From positions 1 to 31,817 of the IMG/VR virus record IMGVR_UViG_3300036790_000668: a DNA stretch of 31,817 nucleotides. The stretch is one strand, 5' to 3'. How positions within the stretch are numbered: position 1 is the first letter of the stretch; every line of letters starts with the position of its first letter. This stretch comes from a virus. Shown one piece after another: positions 1 to 7,542 of this stretch. Under the pieces are notes generated by a model, which saw nothing but the letters and a program-made list of their open reading frames with translations, had not been told where the DNA came from and made no database searches. Both the position numbers and the translations under genes were made by a program.

Positions 1-1606
1 ACCCCCACAACCCTCCGCGCACCTCGTCGCCGTTTTCGTTGATGAACATTTCCCCGCCACCGAGACCGTATCCGGCACCGAGGACCGCAGGTTTTGAGTT
101 CTGGCGTTCTTCTTCCTTGCCCTTCATATAGTCCGCCCACATCTGGGCATAGGACTTGTTGTAGAGTTGGGTGCCGAACGAAATATACGGGCATCGCGCT
201 TTCGAACAACCGCACGACGAGCACGAAAACGGTCCGTTCAAATTCACGATCAGATATCCGCAATCGTTGCATGTACGGAAAACATCCAGAATTGCGGCAC
301 AGCCCGCCGCCCATCCTAGTTTACGGTTTTCAATAGCGTTCAGATCGGCCACAACTAGCTTTTTCCCCGGCTTGGCTTGAAACAGCGAACGCAGCAGCGT
401 GATCACAACGGTGACCGGGGTTGCTATGTTCTTTTTGTCCGGGACGTTTGTGAATTCCTTCATGATGCCGTCATAGTCCTCGGCCATCACGAGTTCGAGC
501 GCGCGCTTTAACCGCTTCTTTACTGCCTTTTCTCCGCGCGACATATTCTGCACTTGCACGCTGCTATCCGTCTCGTCCGTTTTTCCGCTGGCCCAGCGCC
601 CCGTGCGCGCCGCAGCCATGTATTTGAACTGATAGCGGAGCCGGTCATCGGAAGACAACATCGAGAGAAATTTTGCCAGTTTTTTGTAGGAGGACTTCGC
701 CGCGTCTTTTCTAATCTCCAAAACTTTACGCGCCTCGGGAGTCAATTTCGATTCCGGGTTTTCCAACTCCAGCCCGACGTACTTCGCATTCAGAGAGTTC
801 CAGCTATACCCGCGCGGCTCCAGCCACCCCTTCATTTGCGCAGTCGAGTTCGTATTCTCCAGCTTCGTGAGGTCTGTCAATAGTTTTTGATTCTCGTCGA
901 CGAAGCGTTGAGCGATGCGCAGCGCTTTCTCTGCCATCTGTCGGTTGCCCGGCATGCCAAACTCGTTAATCTTCTGGTCCAGCAGCCAGCCCTTCCACTC
1001 GATTTCAGGAAACGGGATTTCCTGTAGGAAGTACCAAATGTCTCGCATCGCGATCACGTCTTGTCGACCGTACTGTACGTACTCAGCAAATTCGCGCGGA
1101 TGACTCACAGACGTACGGAACAGCGGTGGAGAAATACCGAACAGTGTTTCCTTCCCGCCTTTGTTGACCGGCTTGCAAAACATCTTTTTCAGCTTATCGC
1201 CCTTCGGGTCTTTGAGTTCGGCCATTTTCAAAATCTTGGCAACGTCCTCCAGCTTGCCCGGCAGAGAGATGTGATGCGCCAGCACGATTGGGTCGCGCCA
1301 CTGTTCGAGAGGGACGAACCATTTGTCGTCGAGGTACTTCGGGATCAGCACGTATCGAGTCATGTTGTACTCGAACGCGGAGTTCCAAGCGATTTTCAAA
1401 ACCTTTGGATCGCGGAGTGCCTTGAGGAATTTCTGCGGAGGCGCACCATGCTCTGGCAACCACGTTTCAACGTCTTCGTGGTCGAGAGCCCAGTTGCACA
1501 TCGAAATACCGGCAGAGGGGTCCTTCGCGTAGTTGTCCAACCCGACTTCCTTCAAGTCGGCAAGATTGAACGTCTCGTAATCCATGAACAGATATTGGTA
1601 AGCCAC
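1..1606 (-). CDS. Family A DNA polymerase with 3'-5' exonuclease domain (3' end outside window)
   Basis: Replicative DNA polymerase of the phage family A type; 535 codons are present and the C-terminus (motif C, HDE) lies beyond the left edge. The exonuclease domain shows Exo I (D9, E11 in MDYETFN), Exo II (N75-x-x-F78-E79) and Exo III (Y179 to D183). 'ARTGRW' at about 333-338 precedes the polymerase core. Motif A is DLNAIENR with D421; the O-helix is R501-x3-K505-x7-Y513-G514. A cysteine-rich insertion (C446, C449, C462, C465, C467, C472) lies between motif A and the O-helix and looks like a zinc ribbon. I chose the GTG start at 1606 rather than the ATG at 1585. It has AGGA five bases upstream, and starting at ATG would place the catalytic DxE almost at the N-terminus. 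The gene lies 7 bases behind the nucleoside deoxyribosyltransferase-like gene and ends the visible replication operon. Family assignment is firm; role as main replicase is inferred. Confidence 0.93.
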   Translation of the reverse strand, partial: MAYQYLFMDYETFNLADLKEVGLDNYAKDPSAGISMCNWALDHEDVETWLPEHGAPPQKFLKALRDPKVLKIAWNSAFEYNMTRYVLIPKYLDDKWFVPLEQWRDPIVLAHHISLPGKLEDVAKILKMAELKDPKGDKLKKMFCKPVNKGGKETLFGISPPLFRTSVSHPREFAEYVQYGRQDVIAMRDIWYFLQEIPFPEIEWKGWLLDQKINEFGMPGNRQMAEKALRIAQRFVDENQKLLTDLTKLENTNSTAQMKGWLEPRGYSWNSLNAKYVGLELENPESKLTPEARKVLEIRKDAAKSSYKKLAKFLSMLSSDDRLRYQFKYMAAARTGRWASGKTDETDSSVQVQNMSRGEKAVKKRLKRALELVMAEDYDGIMKEFTNVPDKKNIATPVTVVITLLRSLFQAKPGKKLVVADLNAIENRKLGWAAGCAAILDVFRTCNDCGYLIVNLNGPFSCSSCGCSKARCPYISFGTQLYNKSYAQMWADYMKGKEEERQNSKPAVLGAGYGLGGGEMFINENGDEVRGGLWG

Positions 1607-1613
1607 AACCGTC

Positions 1614-2051
1614 CTATCGAATCGTTCGCTCGAACTGCTCTGCCATTTCCATCAGCAGAGTCTTAGCCGATTCCCAATTTTCGACGTGCGTGACTTGCGG
1701 CAAGTGATGAAAGATGTTTTCCTGCTGCATGCCAATCACGACGGCGGGCATCGGGCGAATCAACTGATTGATTGCCGCTGCCATTCCAAACTCCACATGG
1801 CGTCCGGCGCGAACAATTAGGCCCGTCGGGTCTGTATGAAAAACAATCGCATCCGCAGCCGCAACGTCGAGCACATCCTGTACCGCGTACTCCTGATGCT
1901 GCTCGTGCGTCAAGTCCTGCATTTGCGTTGTGGGTTTGTGCGGCTCATTCACCCAACTACAGGTTACACCAATGCCGAGGGAAATCAGTTCCTGCGCCTC
2001 GGCTTTAATCGTGTCCTTCAGCGAATAAGGGGCCGCGATGTAAACCTTCAT
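1614..2051 (-). CDS. Nucleoside 2-deoxyribosyltransferase-like protein
   Basis: 145 residues resembling the nucleoside 2-deoxyribosyltransferase / DUF4406 superfamily. These enzymes cleave or exchange the N-glycosidic bond of deoxynucleosides or nucleotides. The N-terminus MKVYIAAPYS is the typical first strand and substrate loop. 'DVAAADAIVFHTDP' gives the central acidic strand, and 'GRHVEFGMAAA' at about 103-113 is the family's G-x3-E-x-G motif with the candidate catalytic Glu at 107. The start has a strong AGGAGG Shine-Dalgarno. It lies directly ahead of the DNA polymerase and behind a dNTP diphosphohydrolase-like gene, so a role in trimming or remodelling the deoxynucleotide pool during replication is a reasonable inference. 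Substrate cannot be told from sequence. Confidence 0.75.
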   Translation of the reverse strand: MKVYIAAPYSLKDTIKAEAQELISLGIGVTCSWVNEPHKPTTQMQDLTHEQHQEYAVQDVLDVAAADAIVFHTDPTGLIVRAGRHVEFGMAAAINQLIRPMPAVVIGMQQENIFHHLPQVTHVENWESAKTLLMEMAEQFERTIR

Positions 2052-2123
2052 GGTGATACCTCCTAAAACTGTTCCCCGTGCGGGCCGGATCGATTGACGT
2101 GATCCGCTCTGTCACGGTTGAAG

Positions 2124-2246
2124 CTATTTTTGGCGACGATGGCTTCCGCCAATCGCAGTTTGCGCTGCGTCGCGCAACAACTGCCCGGAAGCATCTATCT
2201 TCAAGTTGATACCGCTGAGCGTGACCAGTCCTTCATGTTGCTTCAT
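2124..2246 (-). CDS. Small hypothetical protein (40 aa)
   Basis: A 40-residue reading frame beginning [12 protein letters not shown]. Its ATG overlaps the stop codon of the preceding diphosphohydrolase-like gene in an ATGA arrangement, with AGGAG eight bases upstream, so it is probably translated by coupling. It has no recognisable domain. The 72 bases between its stop and the next start hold only the next gene's ribosome binding site. Confidence 0.5.
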   Translation of the reverse strand: MKQHEGLVTLSGINLKIDASGQLLRDAAQTAIGGSHRRQK

Positions 2247-2656
2247 GATTTCTTCTCCTGATTGACTGCGATGTTGGGTGGAAGTTCAGGCAACCGCGCG
2301 CCGCGAGCCAACGGAGCCCCCGCAGCTTCGAGTTCCAATTGCAATAGCGCCAGTGCTCGCCACGCCAGCTTTGCGGAGTGTCGAAGGCCGTCGGAATCAA
2401 GGCCCCCGCGCTCCAGAAAATGCCGAATAATCGTGTCGTCCTGATCCATCGATTTCCCGCGCGCCCAGTGCAGCGACTGGCCGGGATTGTGCTGCTGATT
2501 GCCGATAAACGACACCTCTGCGACCGCGATCAGCGCTGCCGGGAAATAATCCAGCACGCCAGACGCGACGGGATACGTCTTTCGTTTTGCAGCGGCTTCC
2601 GCCGGAGTCACACCGTCGCCGGCGGCGGGAAGCAACGTCTTGATTTCGCTATTCAT
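2243..2656 (-). CDS. dATP/dGTP diphosphohydrolase N-terminal-like protein (DUF5664 family)
   Basis: 137 residues matching, from memory, the phage family PF18909 (DUF5664, 'dATP/dGTP diphosphohydrolase, N-terminal'). Hallmarks seen: [18 protein letters not shown], then [31 protein letters not shown] and the C-terminal [14 protein letters not shown]. Conserved His, Glu and Asp residues suggest a helical metal-dependent pocket. Members associated with MazZ-type enzymes hydrolyse dATP/dGTP to the monophosphate in phages that make 2-aminoadenine DNA, but many phages with this domain lack that pathway, and no PurZ gene is in this window. The ATG at 2656 was chosen because it overlaps the recA stop (ATGAATAG) and has a GGGGAGAAG ribosome binding site. 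Codons upstream of it belong to recA in another frame. Confidence 0.8.
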   Translation of the reverse strand: MNSEIKTLLPAAGDGVTPAEAAAKRKTYPVASGVLDYFPAALIAVAEVSFIGNQQHNPGQSLHWARGKSMDQDDTIIRHFLERGGLDSDGLRHSAKLAWRALALLQLELEAAGAPLARGARLPELPPNIAVNQEKKS

Positions 2657-3641
2657 TGGTCTTCTCCCCTTGCAGGTACTTGTCCCGCAAATCTTTTTCG
2701 AGTTTGGCCGATATCTCGGGATGCTCCTGCAGAAACACACGGGCTTGCTCCAGTCCCTGTCCGAGTCGTTCGCCCTTGTACGAGTACCAAGTGCCGCTCT
2801 TTTCCAAAATCTTATCGGCCTCGCCCATCATGATCAGATCGTATTCGCGGGAGATTCCCTCGCCGTACATAATTCGCATATCGGCTTCACGAAACGGCGA
2901 TGCAACTTTGTTTTTAACGACCTTCCCCTTCGTGTCCGCGCCGACGGCGATGTCTCCGACTTTAATAGTCTGCTTGCGCCGAATGTCTACGCGGATCGTC
3001 GAATAAAATTTCAGCGCGCGACCGCCCGTCGTGGTTTCAGGACTTCCGAACATAACGCCAATTTTTTCACGAATCTGATTGATAAAAATCAGGCAAGTTT
3101 GCGTGCGATGAACAACCGCCGTCAATTTGCGGAGGCCCTGCGACATTAGGCGCGCCTGCAAACCCATCTGTGGATCACCCATGTCGCCTTCGAGTTCGGC
3201 CTTGGGAACCAGCGCCGCGACGGAGTCCACCACGACCACATCGACTTTGCCGGACGCAATCAGCGCCTCCGCGATTTCGAGCGCCTGCTCTCCGTTGTCC
3301 GGCTGCGAGACAAGCAGGTTGTCCACGTCCACGCCCAGCTTCTTCGCGTAGACCGGATCGAGGGCGTGTTCGGCATCGATAAACGCCGCCGTGCCGCCCA
3401 TCTTCTGCGCGTTCGCGATCACGTGGAGCGTCAGCGTTGTCTTGCCGCCGGACTCCGGTCCGTAGACTTCGATGACGCGACCGCGCGGAAAACCGCCAAC
3501 GCCGAGCGCCCTATCGAGTGCCGGGGAGCCAGTGGGAATGACGCTGACTGGAACAAACTTCTTGCTGCCGAGGGTCATCACTGCGCCCTTGCCGTACGAT
3601 TTCTCGATCCCCGCAAGTGCGTTTTCGAGGTCCTTGTTCAT
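2649..3641 (-). CDS. recA: RecA recombinase (phage-encoded)
   Basis: 330-residue RecA, the ATP-dependent strand-exchange protein that forms filaments on single-stranded DNA. Walker A is GPESGGKTT at 61-69 (bacterial consensus GPESSGKTT). The catalytic glutamate is E91 in DAEHALD, and Walker B is VVVVD ending at D139. The L1 region is around 150-165, and the L2 loop contains [15 protein letters not shown] at about 199-213. The protein is slightly short at the C-terminus, which lacks the strongly acidic tail of Escherichia coli RecA, as many phage RecA proteins do. Its ATG overlaps the stop of the upstream exonuclease gene (ATGA), with AGAGG nearby, so translation is probably coupled. It probably supports recombination-dependent replication and repair together with the neighbouring nuclease genes. 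Confidence 0.97.
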   Translation of the reverse strand: MNKDLENALAGIEKSYGKGAVMTLGSKKFVPVSVIPTGSPALDRALGVGGFPRGRVIEVYGPESGGKTTLTLHVIANAQKMGGTAAFIDAEHALDPVYAKKLGVDVDNLLVSQPDNGEQALEIAEALIASGKVDVVVVDSVAALVPKAELEGDMGDPQMGLQARLMSQGLRKLTAVVHRTQTCLIFINQIREKIGVMFGSPETTTGGRALKFYSTIRVDIRRKQTIKVGDIAVGADTKGKVVKNKVASPFREADMRIMYGEGISREYDLIMMGEADKILEKSGTWYSYKGERLGQGLEQARVFLQEHPEISAKLEKDLRDKYLQGEKTNE

Positions 3642-4195
3642 TGCATCCTCTCGCGCAAAGCGCGCATGACTTCAAGATTATGGAAGGCACCCATGATCGC
3701 TTGGTGTGGTTTCATCTCCGGGGGAAGGCCGAGCGTCTTCGTGACTGCCTCGTAGCCCAAGCTTTCCAATTTTCCACCAAAGGCGTACCACGCCATGCTG
3801 GGAAGGTCGAGATGGTGGCTATAGCGTCGCTCGATGAAAGGGTTGATCAACCCCGTGCGCCGAAATGCTTCGGAAAGAAACCGGTATTCAAACGTGATGT
3901 TCCATGCACAGAAAATTCCGTCGTAGCACCACGCGGTGAATTCCGCCAGCACGTCGGCCAACTCCCCGGCGTTTCTCCAGCGGTCCGGTGTGTATCCGTT
4001 GACATCCAGCGCCGCCTGCTGCACGGTGTCTGGGTTCTGGATTTTGATTTTGCGCTCGAACGTATGATGAATTTTCAACGCGTCATGATCGACGGATAGC
4101 GCGCCGATCTCGATGGTGTCGTGAATGATTGGATCGATTCCCGTGGTCTCGAAGTCCATCACGATGATGGGCCTCCGATTAAAGTCGTTGCTCAT
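3638..4195 (-). CDS. DnaQ-like (DEDD superfamily) 3'-5' exonuclease, catalytic position altered
   Basis: 185 residues with the RNase H-fold of DEDD exonucleases. Exo I is VMDFETTG with D14 and E16. The second motif is [10 protein letters not shown] with N99 and E103, and another conserved acid is D130 (HHLDL). The last motif should read H-x-A-x-x-D in the DEDDh group; here it is HQAIMG (H164 to G169), so the final metal-binding Asp is Gly, a one-base difference (GGT for GAT). The fold is clear, but activity may be reduced or the frame may use another acid. The start has AGGAG eight bases upstream. The stop overlaps the recA start, placing the two in one operon. Roles consistent with the family are proofreading or processing of DNA ends for RecA; which one is not visible. 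Confidence 0.88.
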   Translation of the reverse strand: MSNDFNRRPIIVMDFETTGIDPIIHDTIEIGALSVDHDALKIHHTFERKIKIQNPDTVQQAALDVNGYTPDRWRNAGELADVLAEFTAWCYDGIFCAWNITFEYRFLSEAFRRTGLINPFIERRYSHHLDLPSMAWYAFGGKLESLGYEAVTKTLGLPPEMKPHQAIMGAFHNLEVMRALRERMQ

Positions 4196-4213
4196 TCGAC
4201 TCGCTCCTGAATT

Positions 4214-5827
4214 TTATTCCGCGCGCCAAGCCCCTTGGAACATCGTGACCACGGTCCGTTTCCCGTTCGGGTAAATGATGACGTGGCTGTGGGTCCATGA
4301 ACTCGGCCCGTGGTTATAGCCCATCCGAAACTTTGTGCTGGTGCCGACGACGTACAGGCCATCCCAAATTCCGGTGACGTGCGTATGGCCGATGACCGAG
4401 CGCCGACCGATCTTTGACATCGACTCCGACGCACCCTTCGACCCATTCGCTCCCAGATCGCCGTGCTGGCCGCATTCGATTCGCTTGTTACAGAGCAGGA
4501 AAGATTCATCCCAGCCGAGAAACTTCGCAGGAATGGACCAATCGCCGTGTCTGCCGATCAAGTACTCAAGCACGTTCATGTCTTCGTGAGATCGAGCGAA
4601 TCGCAATCGAGCCGCATTGCCGTCGTGATAGATTTCCAAGTTCGATGGATCGTCTTGTCGCGGATCATAGTCGTCGAGGAATCGATCCAACCAACGGTCG
4701 TGATTTGAATTCACAATCACCATCGCAGTTTCCGGACGATTGTATTTCATCAGCACTTTCGTGCTCTCGACCAATTCTGTTTTCACGTTGTTCAGACCGC
4801 GCATCCATGCCTTGAACCGATCCATCGGTTTGCGCTGCCCGTGATGATTCACAGAAACGCCTTCCATCAAGTCGTGGACGATTTGATATTTCGGCTTCAG
4901 CACGTCCAGCATGTTATTTTCAGCGGTCGCGGATAACGCCAGAACCGTTGGATCGATGATCGTTGCGTGGATGTCGCCCCAGACGATAGCCTCCACCCGA
5001 TGCCCGTCCGTCACGACGCCGTTCTCCACTTTCAAAGTCAGGTCGTAGATGGTCCCGGTATCATCCTCGGCGTCCAATTGTCGAACCTTCCACACGCCGT
5101 TGCTGTCGACTTCGACAAGCAAGCCCCCGTACGTGTGATGGAACTCGGCAATCAGTCCGGCGCGCTTCTGAATGTAGTTGCGCTTCGTCACCGTGCCTGT
5201 CGTGTAGTTGAGTTTGGAACCGCTGCCCTGAATCGAGGCGACGGAACGCAGCGCGATTTTCGCGTGCGGAAAAATGGCCGACTGCCGACCGGAATATGTT
5301 TCCAAGCCGGAGAGAGGATCAGGGGAAGTCGGCATGATGTTCTGCTCGCCGCACCACACGAGACCCTTGCCGAGTTGAATGCGCGCATCCGTGATATAGG
5401 ATTCGACGTTGTGGTCGTACCACAATTCGTGCTCGTACGGATTCTTCTTACCGCGCTTGACGGCCAGCGGGCCGAAATTGTTTTGGTTGTATGAGAACGT
5501 GCCGACGATGATCTCTGCGCCGTAGTGCACCGCAAGCGCCTGAATGTTTCGCCAGACAGCCTCGTGTACGTACGTATTGTTTTGAGCCGCCGTGAGAATG
5601 TACCGCTTGATTTTTCCCGACGCAGGCAGAGCCTTGCGAATCGTCTTCAGGCCGTGGCGTGATCCACTCGCAATGGGCTTTTTGCCGAGCCCCATCTTTG
5701 CGATGTGCCTGCGCACAGTGCTCCGCGCGATTCCAAGCAGGCGGGACACGACTGAAATATTTCCTTTGGCTTTTTTGAACGCTTCTGCGAAATTATCTTC
5801 CGTGAGATTCGTCACTTTATAGGCCAC
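4214..5827 (-). CDS. Calcineurin-like metallophosphoesterase with N-terminal HTH, T5 A1-like
   Basis: 537 residues. Residues 12-46 form a Fis-type helix-turn-helix ('NISVVSRLLGIARSTVRRHIAKMGL'-like segment), suggesting DNA binding. The C-terminal half carries the metallophosphoesterase motifs in order: GDIH at 284-287, NSNHD at 373-377, GQHGD at 453-457 and GHTH at 480-483. These provide the usual two-metal ligands. Length and the C-terminal layout recall bacteriophage T5 pre-early protein A1, a DNase linked to host DNA destruction; that link is from memory and is tentative. The start is GTG with GGGAG eight bases upstream. It is the first gene of the replication block after the membrane protein and precedes dnaQ-like and recA, consistent with nuclease work on DNA. 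A nonspecific phosphodiesterase is the alternative. Confidence 0.8.
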   Translation of the reverse strand: MAYKVTNLTEDNFAEAFKKAKGNISVVSRLLGIARSTVRRHIAKMGLGKKPIASGSRHGLKTIRKALPASGKIKRYILTAAQNNTYVHEAVWRNIQALAVHYGAEIIVGTFSYNQNNFGPLAVKRGKKNPYEHELWYDHNVESYITDARIQLGKGLVWCGEQNIMPTSPDPLSGLETYSGRQSAIFPHAKIALRSVASIQGSGSKLNYTTGTVTKRNYIQKRAGLIAEFHHTYGGLLVEVDSNGVWKVRQLDAEDDTGTIYDLTLKVENGVVTDGHRVEAIVWGDIHATIIDPTVLALSATAENNMLDVLKPKYQIVHDLMEGVSVNHHGQRKPMDRFKAWMRGLNNVKTELVESTKVLMKYNRPETAMVIVNSNHDRWLDRFLDDYDPRQDDPSNLEIYHDGNAARLRFARSHEDMNVLEYLIGRHGDWSIPAKFLGWDESFLLCNKRIECGQHGDLGANGSKGASESMSKIGRRSVIGHTHVTGIWDGLYVVGTSTKFRMGYNHGPSSWTHSHVIIYPNGKRTVVTMFQGAWRAE

Positions 5828-5848
5828 GCTTTTTCTCCCAGACAGCAG

Positions 5849-6661
5849 TTACTTTAACAGATAGGCCATGCCAATCGCTGTGAGAACAACGGCCCATATT
5901 CCGCGCTTCCGATCTTTCTTGGATTGCGCATCAACTGCCGTGTTGATTTTTACCGCGCACGCAGAATCGTCCGCTTTGATTGTCGCCACCAAGGTCGTTT
6001 GGTCCGCAGTGATGACTCCACGAGCCGTTACCAGTTCCGTCTTTGCGTCGGTCGTGATTATCTGTTGGGCGGTTAACTGGCCCTGCAGATTCGTAACGTC
6101 GCTTTCCGCTTGTGCGCCCAGATCGAGTTGGGCTACCACGTTACGCGTCATCGGCAAATCCATCGAGACAAAACCATTCACGATGGTGACCTCGCTCGGA
6201 CTCGATTTGCTTTGTGCCACGAGCCGGGCCGCTGCGTCTTGGGCATCGAGCGTTGAGTCCGTCGCGACTTGCTTCGCGGTCTGCGCGTGCTGCTGTTGCA
6301 TTTGCGTGACGAGGCTTTGAATCGTTGCCATCTGCTGTTCGTCGCGAGCCTGATCGGCGGCATGCTCGTTCATTAATTCTGTCAACAGAGCCTGCTGGGT
6401 TGCGGTGTCAACATTCTCGGCTTTCAACTGCGCGGCGGCTACATGCGCGTCGTGGACTTCCTCCAGATGCTCCACGAGCGAAACGGTGCCGATGACTCCG
6501 CCCACCAAGAGCGCAAGAAAAAACAGGATCGCGATGAAATGGAGTTTGAGCCACGCGTAATCATTCTCGACGCGCGTGATGATGCCGGGCGCAGCGACAG
6601 GCTTTGCCGCAGGGATTTCAGTAGTTGCTGGTTTTGCTGGGATTACGGGTGCAGAGGCCAT
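5849..6661 (-). CDS. Membrane-anchored coiled-coil protein, function unknown
   Basis: 270 residues with an Ala/Pro-rich N-terminus (1-26), a strong transmembrane segment at about 41-63, and a long Ala/Gln-rich helical region at roughly 68-245 with coiled-coil character. A second hydrophobic segment at 254-269 sits at the extreme C-terminus after a basic KKDRKR stretch. The layout, with an anchor at each end of a helical rod, would span or tether the inner membrane or periplasm. It is longer than usual i-spanins and has no recognised domain. AGGAG lies five bases before the ATG. A consensus-like sigma70 promoter at 6747-6775 directly precedes it, so it may be expressed from the early host-type promoter together with the replication genes downstream. 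It could act in lysis, superinfection exclusion or membrane anchoring of replication; none is shown. Confidence 0.75.
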   Translation of the reverse strand: MASAPVIPAKPATTEIPAAKPVAAPGIITRVENDYAWLKLHFIAILFFLALLVGGVIGTVSLVEHLEEVHDAHVAAAQLKAENVDTATQQALLTELMNEHAADQARDEQQMATIQSLVTQMQQQHAQTAKQVATDSTLDAQDAAARLVAQSKSSPSEVTIVNGFVSMDLPMTRNVVAQLDLGAQAESDVTNLQGQLTAQQIITTDAKTELVTARGVITADQTTLVATIKADDSACAVKINTAVDAQSKKDRKRGIWAVVLTAIGMAYLLK

Positions 6662-6746
6662 CGAATCTCCTGTGCGTCAAAAGTGACACAGAACGGTGGA
6701 ACGTTTACGCGTGTTGAAACACCGAGTGCGACCACCGTCCAAATGA

Positions 6747-6775
6747 ATAGTACTAAAGTACTGCCGGGCTGTCAA
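6747..6775 (-). promoter_or_regulatory. Sigma70-type promoter with dyad operator
   Basis: On the minus strand TTGACA (6770-6775) is separated by exactly 17 bases from TACTAT (6747-6752), close to the bacterial housekeeping consensus. The dyad AGTACT-AA-AGTACT (6749-6762) overlaps the -10 box, a position where a repressor would block open-complex formation. It would drive the membrane protein gene and probably the replication genes downstream. No regulator gene is visible in the window. Confidence 0.75.
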
Positions 6776-6799
6776 GAAATTATTTGGGGAATTATATGC

Positions 6800-7042
6800 T
6801 TAACTCCCTCTTTTCTGATTCTCGTCTGCACAAAACTTAGCAATTTCAATGAGGCAATCCGGCGTATAAACTGTGGATTCCAGTGGGTCGTAAGTGTATG
6901 ATTTGAAGTCCGCAAACCAGTTAATGTATCCAATTTCATAGCCTTCGTGATGATTATCTACGCGCCATCCGCTCGTCTCGGGCGATTCAAGAATATGGAC
7001 GTGCATCCCCTTAAAAACCACTTCGTGCTTAACAGATTTCAT
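6800..7042 (-). CDS. Hypothetical protein (80 aa)
   Basis: 80 residues beginning MKSVKHEVVFKG, acidic and aromatic-rich (GYINWFADFKSYTY), with no recognised domain and no membrane segment. An AAAGGAG ribosome binding site lies seven bases before the ATG. It ends just upstream of the promoter at 6747-6775 and follows an endonuclease VII gene on the same strand. Function unknown. Confidence 0.65.
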   Translation of the reverse strand: MKSVKHEVVFKGMHVHILESPETSGWRVDNHHEGYEIGYINWFADFKSYTYDPLESTVYTPDCLIEIAKFCADENQKRGS

Positions 7043-7074
7043 GTGTATCTCCTTTCGTTTCTTATGGGAGTTAA

Positions 7075-7542
7075 CTATATAATTCCCATTATTTGCATCG
7101 CCGGAGGATTTTCCAGATATGTCGCCAAGTTGCGCATAATGATCGGGTCGTCCAAGCGCCCCATGCGCCGGTTACATCCTTTGTACCGCCCCGGACACAG
7201 GAGCCCCCGAATGCTTAAGGGCAGCGCAATGTCCTTCAGCGCCGCGCGAGCCGCCTTTTGCGTCTTCCCCCAGCGAGAGAGACGGGCGTTTCGAAAACGA
7301 ATGTACGTATCAGCAATCCATCCATCCGTTAGTTCGTCGCGCACCAACGTGATCGTGAAATGCTCGTGGTCCACATTCATGCTGATTTTGAATTCGTCGG
7401 CGTGTTTTCCGCATCCGCCGCAGCGCCAGCTTTGGGCGTCTCCGATTTTGTTGTAGGTGTCGAGGCTGATTCGATAGGTTTTTCGATACCGCTTGTCTCG
7501 GGCTCGATCCTTGTCATTCACGTTCGTGGGGGCAGTATCCAT
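7075..7542 (-). CDS. Recombination endonuclease VII family nuclease
   Basis: 155 residues of the endonuclease VII (PF02945) His-Me finger family. Counting from the ATG at 7542, the zinc pair C41-x2-C44 (CGGCG) is followed by the catalytic DHEH at 58-61. A second pair follows, 'RGLLCPGRYKGCNRRMGRLDD' with C116 and C123, and then the family's C-terminal 'NLATYL' and 'NPPA'. Family members resolve branched DNA or act as free-standing homing endonucleases. The gene overlaps the end of the next HNH gene by 29 bases, so both are one transcript. A GTG at 7557 is an alternative start; GGGAG sits only three bases before the ATG, so the true start is uncertain. Resolution of replication intermediates or mobility are both possible. 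Confidence 0.85.
   Translation of the reverse strand: MDTAPTNVNDKDRARDKRYRKTYRISLDTYNKIGDAQSWRCGGCGKHADEFKISMNVDHEHFTITLVRDELTDGWIADTYIRFRNARLSRWGKTQKAARAALKDIALPLSIRGLLCPGRYKGCNRRMGRLDDPIIMRNLATYLENPPAMQIMGII

Noticed and set aside
2052-2123. Further small gene between the 40-residue ORF and the deoxyribosyltransferase gene
   Set aside because: No start codon with a ribosome binding site; it only holds the AGGAGG of the next gene.
4192-4509. 105-codon minus-strand frame inside the metallophosphoesterase gene
   Set aside because: It overlaps the GHTH and GQHGD motifs of the real frame and is Ser/Arg-rich without features.
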